Below, one piece after another: positions 7,562-14,110 of a DNA stretch of 15,732 bases. The notes under the pieces were generated by a model. It was not told the origin of the DNA. It did no database searches and saw only the letters and a program-made list of their open reading frames with translations. Source of the DNA: Tardiphaga sp. GTDB taxonomy: Bacteria > Pseudomonadota > Alphaproteobacteria > Rhizobiales > Xanthobacteraceae. A program made the position numbers and the translations under genes. The stretch covers positions 1 to 15,732 of the forward strand of contig JAQGJF010000553.1 in the NCBI GenBank assembly GCA_028290765.1, written 5' to 3'. The number at the start of each line of letters is the position of its first letter. Positions within the stretch are counted from its first letter, which is position 1.

Positions 7562-8839
7562 ATGACAACCGATACGCTGGAGATGGGCGCGGCGCCGCGT
7601 TCGCGCCTCAATGCCTCGGAATGGCGCATTCTGGCGATCTGCTTTCTCACCGCCATGATCGATGGCTTCGATACGCTGATCCTCGCCTTCATCGCGCCAT
7701 TGGTCGGCAACGCGTTCGGGCTGTCGCCGGTCGAGATCGGCAAGCTGTTCGCGATAAATTTCGCCGGCGCCGTGATCGGTGGCCTGGGCTTCGGGCCGCT
7801 GGCCGATCGTTTCGGCCGGCGCAGGATGTTGCTGGTGTCGCTCGCGCTCGCGGTGGTCTTCACCTTGCTCTGTTCGCTTGCGCGATCGCCGCCGGAGCTG
7901 ATGACGCTGCGCTTCCTCGCCGGCCTCGGGCTCGGCGGCGTGATCCCGATGATCATCGCGCTCACCGCCGAGAGCATGCCGCCGCCGCTGCGCACCGCGT
8001 CGGTCACCTGGATGTTCCTCGGCATTCCGCTCGGCGCCGTTGTCGGCGGCGCGATCGTCGCGGCAACGCTGAGCTATGGCTGGGAGACGATCTTTGTCGG
8101 CGGCGGAGTAGCGGCCGCGCTCCTGATTCCGGCGGTGTTCTTCGGCCTGCCAGAAACGCTGGTGACCTCGACCACCGCCAAGCTGAGCGATGCAGAGGGC
8201 AGGCTGCTCGCATCGGTGCCGGCGCAATTCGCCGACGGGCGGTTCGCGGCGGTGCTGTGCCTCTGGCTCGGCGCCTTCAGTGTCATTCTCTCGAGCTTCT
8301 TTCTCCTGAACTGGATTCCGTCGGTGCTCGCAGGGTCGGGCTTCTCGCCGGAACGCGCGGCGTTCGGCGGTGTGCTGCTCAATCTCGGCGGCGTGGTCGG
8401 CGCGTTGATTATTTCTATCGCTGTCCGGCGCGCGGGGCCCTACTGGCCGGTCATTGTCGCGCTCTGCCTTGGCGGCGTACTGGTGTGGCTCGTCGGTCAG
8501 CATGTGGGAGCCGAGCAGGGGTTGCTGCCGCTGGTATTCCTCGCCGGCATGGGCGTGTTCGGTGCGCAGCTCGCAATGCCCGCGATCGCGGCGGGACTGT
8601 TTCCGGCTGCGGTACGCGGCGCCGGCGTCGGTTGGGCCATGGGAATCGGCCGCGTGGCGTCGATCGTCGCGCCGGTGGTCGGCGGCGCGCTGATTGCGGC
8701 GCAGGTCCCGTGGCCGACATTGTTCCTGATCGTCGCCGTTCCCGTGTTTGTCGCGGCGCTCGCGATTCTTCTGGCGAATCGGGTGAGGCCCGGGCGGGTT
8801 CTTCTCCGTGCAAGCGTTCGGCCAACCGAAATTGAATAG
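7562..8839 (+). CDS. MFS transporter, aromatic acid:H+ symporter (AAHS) type
   Basis: This 425-aa inner-membrane carrier has about twelve hydrophobic helices. DGFDTLILAFIAP (34-46) in the first helix contains the D-G-F-D signature of PcaK/BenK-like carriers. The loop between helices 2 and 3 has the MFS motif GPLADRFGRRR (78-88). FLAGLGLGGVIPM in helix 4 and the second-half region around residues 330-375 are also characteristic. GTGAGGAG stands about 8 nt before the ATG. As the last gene of the operon it probably imports the compound that the hydroxylase and hydrolase process. Import of an aromatic acid is inferred from family and context. Confidence 0.9.
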   Translation: MTTDTLEMGAAPRSRLNASEWRILAICFLTAMIDGFDTLILAFIAPLVGNAFGLSPVEIGKLFAINFAGAVIGGLGFGPLADRFGRRRMLLVSLALAVVFTLLCSLARSPPELMTLRFLAGLGLGGVIPMIIALTAESMPPPLRTASVTWMFLGIPLGAVVGGAIVAATLSYGWETIFVGGGVAAALLIPAVFFGLPETLVTSTTAKLSDAEGRLLASVPAQFADGRFAAVLCLWLGAFSVILSSFFLLNWIPSVLAGSGFSPERAAFGGVLLNLGGVVGALIISIAVRRAGPYWPVIVALCLGGVLVWLVGQHVGAEQGLLPLVFLAGMGVFGAQLAMPAIAAGLFPAAVRGAGVGWAMGIGRVASIVAPVVGGALIAAQVPWPTLFLIVAVPVFVAALAILLANRVRPGRVLLRASVRPTEIE

Positions 8840-8922
8840 CAATTTCGATTATGGGAGTGTTCGCCACTTTGGTCGGGCGAATCCGCTACTTTCGGGTCCA
8901 GCCATCCCTTCAGGCTGTATAA

Positions 8923-8941
8923 GACGGAGTGCGTCTCCGTC
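8923..8941 (+). other. Perfect 7-bp stem-loop between the MFS gene and the DUF2000 gene
   Basis: GACGGAG, a 5-nt loop TGCGT and CTCCGTC form a perfect hairpin 84 nt after the transporter stop and 42 nt before the DUF2000 ATG. The following bases are CGCCGGG, not a T run, so it is not a standard intrinsic terminator. It follows directly on TATAAG (8918-8923), which could be a -10 element for the downstream gene. It may be a 5'-leader structure or an operator. Confidence 0.3.
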
Positions 8942-8983
8942 GCCGGGACGCAGGAGCTCAACTTCGAACGATATGGATCGCCG

Positions 8984-9394
8984 ATGCAATTCGACACCAA
9001 GATCGCTGTGGTCATCCGCACCGACCTCGAACCCTGGCAGAAGCTCAACGTCGCTTCGTTCCTCACGAGCGGCATCACGGCAGCGTTTCCGGAATGCGTC
9101 GGCGCGCCTTACGAGGACGGTTCGGGCACCCAATATCTGTCGCTGATCGGCCAGCCGATTTTAATTTACGGCGCCGACCGGTCGGCGCTCACCCGCGCGC
9201 TGGAGCGGGCCCTGGCGCGGGACGTCAAGCCCGCCGTCTACACCGAAGACATGTTCAAGACCACGCACGACGCGGCCAACCGCGAGGCGGTGAGGGCGGT
9301 GATCCGCGCCGATCTCCATCTGGTCGGTCTGGCGATGCGGGCCGAACGCAAGGTGATCGACAAGATCGTCGATGGGCTGAAGTTTCATAGCTAG
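8984..9394 (+). CDS. DUF2000 family protein
   Basis: This small cytoplasmic protein of 136 aa reads as DUF2000 (PF09391), a family with a peptidyl-tRNA-hydrolase-2-like fold and no settled function. Recognisable parts are KIAVVIRTDLEPWQKLNV (6-23) at the start and YTEDMFKTTHDAANREAV (86-103) in the second half. No signal peptide or membrane helix is seen. The ribosome site is weak (GGA about 8 nt upstream). It is separated from the MFS gene by 144 nt containing a hairpin, so it may have its own promoter. The 35-nt gap to the convergent gene downstream shows no clear terminator. No metabolic link to the neighbours is evident. Confidence 0.8.
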   Translation: MQFDTKIAVVIRTDLEPWQKLNVASFLTSGITAAFPECVGAPYEDGSGTQYLSLIGQPILIYGADRSALTRALERALARDVKPAVYTEDMFKTTHDAANREAVRAVIRADLHLVGLAMRAERKVIDKIVDGLKFHS

Positions 9395-9429
9395 GGTGTT
9401 TTTAGCGCATCGGGAATGACGAAATCAAA

Positions 9430-10107
9430 TCACCACACTCCCGGCAGCAACCGATACCGCACTTTGTTCTGGTACTCCGGATACCCCGGCAGGTTCCTCG
9501 CCAGGAATTTTTCCTTGTCGAGCAGTCGCCAGATCAGAGCGGGCACCATCGCGACCATGATGAGCAGTCCCCACCACGAACCAAGCGCTAGCGGGACGCC
9601 GGCGAGCAGGACCAGGCCCCCGGCATACATCGGGTGCCGCACCAGCGCGTAGGGGCCGGTCGATATGACCCTTTGCTCAGGCGCCAGTTCGATGGTGGCG
9701 GAGGTGAAAGTGTTTGCCCTGAACACAAAGAATACGGTGAGAAAACCGAGAGCGACCATAGCGTCTCCGATCAGGGTCACATAGAGCGGCATGTGGGACC
9801 ACGCAAAGCGGCGACCAAGCGCGGGGACGACGATCAGGCCGATGAATCCGAGCGACGTCAGCGACATGATGATTTTCTGGGTGGTTTCCTTCTCGGCGAA
9901 CGGGCCGCCGCTCATCCGCCGCTCCAGCAGTTGCGGGTCCCGTTGCGCGAGATCGAAGGTGACGGCGAGCGACGCGGCGAAATAGATCGCGAGGAATGTC
10001 CACGCCTGCCAGTAATCCAGCGTCCCTGCCACAACGAACAGCAGCGCCGCCATGATGACAACAACAATGAGGACGGCGCGGTAGGCCTTGATCGTGAGGG
10101 CGTTCAT
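9430..10107 (-). CDS. Isoprenylcysteine carboxyl methyltransferase-like membrane protein
   Basis: The 225-aa integral membrane protein has about five helices (roughly 10-30, 34-51, 80-97, 108-130 and 163-195). Its C-terminal motif is that of ICMT/PEMT-type SAM-dependent methyltransferases: GPYALVRHPMYAGG (151-164), then the acidic LLDKEKF (E199) and GYPEYQNKVRYRLLPGVW. The RHPMY and E-x(9-12)-Y-x-x-Y positions are those that contact SAM in this superfamily. The bacterial substrate is generally unknown and could be a lipid or small isoprenoid. The ATG has no strong ribosome site. It is divergent from the TetR gene, with 133 bp between, and convergent with the DUF2000 gene. Confidence 0.84.
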   Translation of the reverse strand: MNALTIKAYRAVLIVVVIMAALLFVVAGTLDYWQAWTFLAIYFAASLAVTFDLAQRDPQLLERRMSGGPFAEKETTQKIIMSLTSLGFIGLIVVPALGRRFAWSHMPLYVTLIGDAMVALGFLTVFFVFRANTFTSATIELAPEQRVISTGPYALVRHPMYAGGLVLLAGVPLALGSWWGLLIMVAMVPALIWRLLDKEKFLARNLPGYPEYQNKVRYRLLPGVW

Positions 10108-10205
10108 CGAGCGATATTAGCACCGGGTCGAATGCGTGAGACGCAGGCCCGCAATGACGAAGGACGGGAAGGGAACTGACGGTGCGAAATCGCCTCGATC
10201 GCCTC

Positions 10206-10234
10206 TTGAAAATGACTGACCAGTCAGTCATAAT
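10206..10234 (+). promoter_or_regulatory. Strong sigma-70-type promoter of the TetR-exporter operon
   Basis: TTGAAA (10206-10211), a spacer of exactly 17 bp and CATAAT (10229-10234) give five of six matches in each hexamer. Predicted transcription start falls at about 10240-10242, which is the ATG of the TetR gene itself, and no Shine-Dalgarno sequence is seen before that ATG. Confidence 0.72.
10212..10231. promoter_or_regulatory. Palindromic TetR-family operator filling the promoter spacer
   Basis: ATGACTGAC and GTCAGTCAT are perfect 9-bp inverted arms around a central CA. The TGACTGACCAGTCAGTCA core is of the kind found before many TetR/AcrR genes. It covers the whole 17-bp spacer and the first three bases of the -10, so bound repressor would exclude RNA polymerase. 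Autorepression by the adjacent TetR protein is the natural reading. Confidence 0.82.
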
Positions 10235-10240
10235 AGGCTC

Positions 10241-10978
10241 ATGTCTAGCGAACCCAGATCCCCGAAAAAGCCCTCGGCGCCACAGGCCAATGGCCGACAG
10301 CGCCGGGAGAAGGCTGCCCCGATACGGCCGGCGCCCAAGGCTGCCGCGGTCCCATCATCCACGCCCAAACCGCCTTCCAGTCGGGCGTTGCGGGCGGCGG
10401 AGCGGCGCGAGGCGATCATCGCTGCCGGGCTCGACGAATTCATCGCCCGCGGCTTTGCCGCCACGAGGCTCGACGACGTGGCCAAGCGGGCCGGGGTGGC
10501 CAAGGGCACGATCTACCTGCACTTCACCGACAAGGAAGCGCTGTTCCAGGAGTTGGTGCGGACGGCGCTGGTGCCCTTGGCCGGGCGGTTGATGGCGCTG
10601 CCGCTCGCTGGCGGCTCCGCGCGTGCGATCCTGGAATCCTTCGCCGAGAATTTTGTGCGCGAGGTGGCGCTGACCCGGCGCGGCGATATCGTGCGGCTGA
10701 TCATCGCGGAGGGGCCGCGGTTTCCGTCGCTGGCGGAGTTTTACTACCGCGAGGTGGTCGAGCGCGGCATCGCCGGCATGCGCAAACTGATCGAATACGG
10801 CATCGCGCGGGGCGAGATCCGCCACGAGGCGCTGGCGCGCTTTCCACAGATCGTGGTCGCGCCGGCCATGGTGGCCGTGATCTGGCAAGGCCTGTTCGGC
10901 AAGCACGCGCCGCTCGATGCGATGGCGATGCTGAAAGTTCATTTGGATTTGATATTTGGTGAACGGAGGACGACATGA
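10241..10978 (+). CDS. TetR/AcrR-family transcriptional repressor
   Basis: This 245-aa regulator has the TetR DNA-binding domain at about residues 54-104: the helix ending FIARGFAATRLDDVAKRAGVAK (67-88) and the recognition helix KGTIYLHFTDKEALF. An unusual Pro/Ala/Lys/Arg-rich, probably disordered extension of about 45 residues precedes it. No ATG or GTG lies between the first codon and the HTH; only a TTG at 10388 could shorten it. The C-terminal ligand domain is divergent, as usual. Its stop overlaps the start of the membrane-fusion gene (ATGA). The protein probably senses a substrate of the exporter and represses the whole operon through the palindrome at 10212-10231. The arrangement resembles E. 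coli CecR with YbhGFSR. Confidence 0.93.
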   Translation: MSSEPRSPKKPSAPQANGRQRREKAAPIRPAPKAAAVPSSTPKPPSSRALRAAERREAIIAAGLDEFIARGFAATRLDDVAKRAGVAKGTIYLHFTDKEALFQELVRTALVPLAGRLMALPLAGGSARAILESFAENFVREVALTRRGDIVRLIIAEGPRFPSLAEFYYREVVERGIAGMRKLIEYGIARGEIRHEALARFPQIVVAPAMVAVIWQGLFGKHAPLDAMAMLKVHLDLIFGERRTT

Positions 10979-11763
10979 CGTCGTCGCGAACGATTTTGCG
11001 GATGTTGGGCGCGTTGGCGCTGGTGGCGGTGCTCGCGGGCTGCGGCGAGGTCAAGGATCCCGGCTTTCAGGGCTGGGTCGAGGCCGACATGATCTTCGTC
11101 AGCCCCGACGAATCCGGGCGCGTGATCAGGCTCAATGTGCGCGAGGGCGACGAGGTCAAGGCCGGCGCGCCGCTGTATTCGGTCGACGACGACCTGCAGC
11201 AGGCCGACCTCAACCAGAACAAGGCCACACTGGCCAATGCCCAGCAGACCTTCGATCGGGCGCAATCGCTGAGCAAGACCGGCTCGGGGACGCAGGCCAA
11301 TCTCGACTCCGCGGTGTCGGCGCTGCGCGTCGCCGAAGCGCGGGTCAACACCTCGCAAACCAGGTTGACGCGCCGCAGCGGCTTTGCGCCGATCTCGGGG
11401 ACCATTCAGCAGATCTATTTTCGCGAGGGCGAGATGGTGCCGGCGCAACGGCCGGTGCTGTCGATCATGCCGCCCGGCAACATGAAGATACGCTTCTTCG
11501 TGCCGGAGACGGAACTGCCGAAACTCGCGATCGGCGACGAGGTGCGCGTCACCTGCGACAACTGCGCCGCCGATCTCACCGCCAAAATCTACTTCATCGC
11601 CACCTCGGCTGAATACACCCCGCCGGTGATCTACAGCCTGGACGAGCGCAACAAGCTCGTCTACCTGATCCAGGCGCGGCCGAGCCGGCCCGACAGCCTG
11701 CGTGTCGGACAGCCGATCAGCGTCTTTACCAACGCCAAGACCCCGGTGGCAGCAACGCGATGA
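10975..11763 (+). CDS. HlyD-family membrane-fusion lipoprotein (YbhG-like)
   Basis: The 262-aa periplasmic adaptor would link the ABC exporter to the cell envelope. The N-terminus is a lipoprotein signal: a hydrophobic helix and lipobox LAGC with C23 as the probable lipidated residue. The first half of the biotinyl-lipoyl domain, VSPDESGRVIRLNVREGDEV, is followed by a short coiled-coil hairpin (about 74-130) and the second half (FAPISGTIQQIYFREGEMV, 137-155). A C-x-x-C pair (C194, C197) sits in the beta-barrel region before AEYTPPVIYS. The protein is shorter than typical HlyD adaptors. GGAGGACGAC precedes the ATG. Coupled overlaps with the TetR gene before and the ATPase gene after place it in one transcription unit. 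Confidence 0.9.
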   Translation: MTSSRTILRMLGALALVAVLAGCGEVKDPGFQGWVEADMIFVSPDESGRVIRLNVREGDEVKAGAPLYSVDDDLQQADLNQNKATLANAQQTFDRAQSLSKTGSGTQANLDSAVSALRVAEARVNTSQTRLTRRSGFAPISGTIQQIYFREGEMVPAQRPVLSIMPPGNMKIRFFVPETELPKLAIGDEVRVTCDNCAADLTAKIYFIATSAEYTPPVIYSLDERNKLVYLIQARPSRPDSLRVGQPISVFTNAKTPVAATR

Positions 11764-12704
11764 CGCCGGACCCTGCAGCCGCGTCAGATGTCGCGATCGA
11801 GGTCTCGGGGCTATCAAAGTCCTTCGGCGGCCGCGAGGTGGTGCATGACCTGTCGATGCAGGTGAAGCGCGGCACCATCTACGGATTTCTCGGCCCCAAC
11901 GGCTCCGGCAAGACCACCACCATCCGCATGCTGTGCGGACTGCTGACGCCGGATAGCGGGCAGGGCACCTGCCTCGGCTATGACATCCGTCGCGACGCCG
12001 ACAAGATCAAGCGCCAGGTCGGCTACATGACGCAGCGCTTTTCCCTGTACCAGGATCTGTCGGTGCGTGAGAACCTGGAATTCGTCGCGCGGCTGTACGG
12101 CGTGCGCGATCCGCGCGGCGCCGCGCGCGACATGATCAAGCGGCTCGGCCTCAACGGCCGCGAGGAACAACTCGCCGGCGACCTGTCCGGCGGCTGGAAG
12201 CAGCGCCTCGCGCTCGGCGCCTGCACGCTGCCCAATCCGCAATTGCTGCTGCTCGACGAGCCGACCGCCGGCGTCGACCCGAAAGCGCGGCGCGAATTCT
12301 GGAACGAGATTCACGCGCTGGCGGCGGACGGGCTGACGGTGCTGGTCTCGACCCATTACATGGACGAGGCCGAGCGCTGCCACGAGATCGCCTATATCGC
12401 CTATGGTCATCTGCTGGCGCACGGCACCGTGGACGAGGTGATCGCGAAATCGGCGCTGACCACCTACACCGTCACCGGCGGCGACCTGAACAATCTCTCC
12501 GTCGAACTCACCGGCAAGCCTGGCATCGACATGGTGGCGCCATTCGGCAACAACCTGCATGTGTCCGGCCGCGACCAGGCCGCGCTGGAGGCGACGCTGG
12601 CGCCCTATCGTGACCGGCCGGGCCTGCACTGGCAGCACAGCGCGCCGTCGCTGGAAGACGTCTTCATCGAGTTGATGACCCGCTCCAAGGACAATTTCCA
12701 ATGA
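11760..12704 (+). CDS. ABC exporter ATP-binding protein (YbhF/DrrA-like)
   Basis: This 314-aa ATPase would energise an ABC-2 type exporter. It has Walker A GPNGSGKTTT (45-54), Q-loop YMTQRFSLYQDLSV (Q92), signature LSGGWKQRLALG (142-153), Walker B LLLLDEPTAGVDP (162-174) and H-loop VSTHYMDEAERC (H199). It carries one nucleotide-binding domain only, where E. coli YbhF has two. The last 90 residues are the DrrA-type C-terminal extension and end with APSLEDVFIELMT, the usual end of this family. The gene overlaps both neighbours by 4 bp. Substrate is unknown; a toxic hydrophobic compound is suggested by the family and the TetR control. Confidence 0.94.
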   Translation: MTPDPAAASDVAIEVSGLSKSFGGREVVHDLSMQVKRGTIYGFLGPNGSGKTTTIRMLCGLLTPDSGQGTCLGYDIRRDADKIKRQVGYMTQRFSLYQDLSVRENLEFVARLYGVRDPRGAARDMIKRLGLNGREEQLAGDLSGGWKQRLALGACTLPNPQLLLLDEPTAGVDPKARREFWNEIHALAADGLTVLVSTHYMDEAERCHEIAYIAYGHLLAHGTVDEVIAKSALTTYTVTGGDLNNLSVELTGKPGIDMVAPFGNNLHVSGRDQAALEATLAPYRDRPGLHWQHSAPSLEDVFIELMTRSKDNFQ

Positions 12705-13867
12705 GCGCGGCCGACGCCCCCAACCATACGCGCGATGCGCCGGAGCGACGGTTCGGTTTCTGGCGTCGCAGCTATGCGATGCTGCTGAAGGAATTCATCC
12801 AGTTGCGCCGCGACCGGGTGTCGTTCGCCATGATCGTGATGATCCCGGTTATGCAATTGCTGCTGTTCGGCTTTGCCATCAACACCACGCCGCATGATTT
12901 GCCGGCCGCGGTGCTGCTGCAGGAGGACAGCGATCTCGCGCGCTCGATCCTCAAGGCGCTGGAAAACACCAAGTATTTCCATTTTACCCACGAGGTCCAT
13001 ACCGAGGCCGAGTTCGACGCTTTGTTGCTGTCGGGCAAGGTGCTGTTCGGCGTCGAGATCCCGCGCGGTTTCGAGCGCGCGGTGCGACGCGGTGACCGCC
13101 CGGCGCTGCTGGTCGCGGCCGACGCCACCGACCCGATTGCGGCCAGTTCGGCACTGGGCGCGCTCGGCACAGTCACGCAGACCGCGCTGGCGCATGATTT
13201 GTTCGTGGGCGATCCGCCGGCGCTGCCGTTCGAGATTCGGGCGCACGCGCGCTACAATCCAGCGGCGTCGTCGCGGCTCAATATCGTGCCGGGGCTGGTC
13301 GGGACCATCCTGACCATGACCATGCTGATCTTCACGGCCTTGTCGGTGACCCGCGAGATCGAGCGTGGCACCATGGAGAGCCTGCTGTCGATGCCGATCA
13401 CCCCGGTGGAGGTGATGATTGGCAAGATCGTGCCTTACGTGCTGGTCGGGTTTATCCAGGCGACGCTGATCCTCGGCATCGGCGTATTGCTGTTCGGGGT
13501 CCCGGTCCATGGCAGCCTGATCATGCTCGCGCTGCTCTCGACGCTGTTCATCACCACCAACCTCGCGATCGGCTATACGTTCTCCACCATCGTGCAGAAC
13601 CAGCTGCAGGCGATGCAGCTGTCGCTGATGTTCTTCCTGCCGAGCATTCTGTTGTCGGGCTTCATGTTTCCGTTCGCCGGCATGCCGGTCTGGGCGCAAT
13701 ATATCGGCGAAGGCCTGCCGCTGACGCATTATCTTCGCATCGTCCGTGCCATCATGCTGAAAGGGTCGACGCTGGAAAACCTGCAATATGACAGCATCGC
13801 GCTACTGGCCCTAATGCTGGCGGCGATGACCATCGCGGTGACGCGCTTCCGCCGTACGCTGGATTAA
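12701..13867 (+). CDS. ABC-2 type exporter permease (YbhS/YbhR-like)
   Basis: The 388-aa membrane component has the ABC-2 layout: one helix (about 40-62, with MIPVMQLLLFGFAIN), a periplasmic loop of about 130 residues, then five helices from residue 205 on. The conserved segment EIERGTMESLLSMPITPVEV (about 222-241) and the closing region SGFMFPFAGMPVWAQYIGEGLPLTHYLRIVRAIMLKGS are characteristic. AAGGA lies before the ATG within the overlapping ATPase gene. It ends the operon: 243 nt without a gene follow. A second permease gene, present in ybhGFSR, is absent here, so a homodimer is likely. Confidence 0.94.
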   Translation: MSAADAPNHTRDAPERRFGFWRRSYAMLLKEFIQLRRDRVSFAMIVMIPVMQLLLFGFAINTTPHDLPAAVLLQEDSDLARSILKALENTKYFHFTHEVHTEAEFDALLLSGKVLFGVEIPRGFERAVRRGDRPALLVAADATDPIAASSALGALGTVTQTALAHDLFVGDPPALPFEIRAHARYNPAASSRLNIVPGLVGTILTMTMLIFTALSVTREIERGTMESLLSMPITPVEVMIGKIVPYVLVGFIQATLILGIGVLLFGVPVHGSLIMLALLSTLFITTNLAIGYTFSTIVQNQLQAMQLSLMFFLPSILLSGFMFPFAGMPVWAQYIGEGLPLTHYLRIVRAIMLKGSTLENLQYDSIALLALMLAAMTIAVTRFRRTLD

Positions 13868-13897
13868 ATCGAACCGCGCGCGCCGCGCCCCGGGTCG

Positions 13898-13971
13898 GCG
13901 TCCGCGCTCGCCCGATGCCAAATCCTGCAAACACGAGTGACTGCAAGGTCTTCGCGGGATATCGCGGACGC
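13898..13971. repeat. Long-spaced 9-bp inverted repeat after the exporter operon
   Basis: GCGTCCGCG (13898-13906) and CGCGGACGC (13963-13971) are perfect inverted arms separated by 56 nt, and AGTTTTATAAG follows soon after the second arm. The loop is too long for a usual intrinsic terminator and no compact hairpin with a T run was found. In this GC-rich setting the match may be fortuitous. Confidence 0.2.
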
Positions 13972-13997
13972 GCCGAGTTTTATAAGTATTCGTTCAA

Positions 13998-14017
13998 AGT
14001 TTTACTACAGTTTTACT
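13998..14017. repeat. Tandem AGTTTTACT repeat in an AT-rich leader
   Basis: AGTTTTACT occurs at 13998-14006 and 14009-14017, spaced by 11 bp, one turn of the helix. The surrounding segment 13978-14080 is strikingly AT-rich compared with the rest of the window. Two same-face copies of a short motif 13 bp before a CtrA-like box suggest a regulator site, but no known consensus is recognised. Confidence 0.4.
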
Positions 14018-14029
14018 TAGTTATTATCC

Positions 14030-14044
14030 TTAACCAAAAGTTAA
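14030..14044. promoter_or_regulatory. Perfect CtrA-type full site (TTAA-N7-TTAA)
   Basis: TTAACCAAAAGTTAA matches the alphaproteobacterial CtrA consensus exactly. It lies 66 nt before the ATG of the secreted unknown. Two possible -10 elements follow: TATGAT (14048-14053) and CATGAT (14057-14062). With the second, the box is centred close to -33, the normal activating position of CtrA. With the first, it would lie within the -35/-10 spacer. The window itself contains no ctrA gene. Confidence 0.5.
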
Positions 14045-14110
14045 TTCTATGATTTACATGATTACTACTGCGTTTACCTTATCCGCGTACCTGCAACGTG
14101 GAGAAACGAA

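Noticed and set aside
7334..8842. A 502-codon open frame on the minus strand opposite the flavin hydroxylase end and the MFS gene
   Set aside because: Its product is extremely rich in Arg, Gln, Glu and His with no domain, as expected from the complement of a GC-rich coding strand. The plus-strand MFS protein has clear motifs and a ribosome site.
9395..9429. Terminator between the convergent DUF2000 and methyltransferase-like genes
   Set aside because: There is a short GTGTTTTTAG T run but no stem before it.
10128..10165. Possible remnant of a dispersed intergenic repeat (GAGACGCAGGCCCGCAATGA region)
   Set aside because: The stretch recalls short dispersed repeats of related genomes, but only one copy is present in this window and no palindrome was found, so it cannot be supported.
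12605..13786. A 393-codon minus-strand frame opposite the ABC-2 permease
   Set aside because: Low-complexity Arg/Gln/His composition, no motif and no ribosome site; it is the mirror of the permease.
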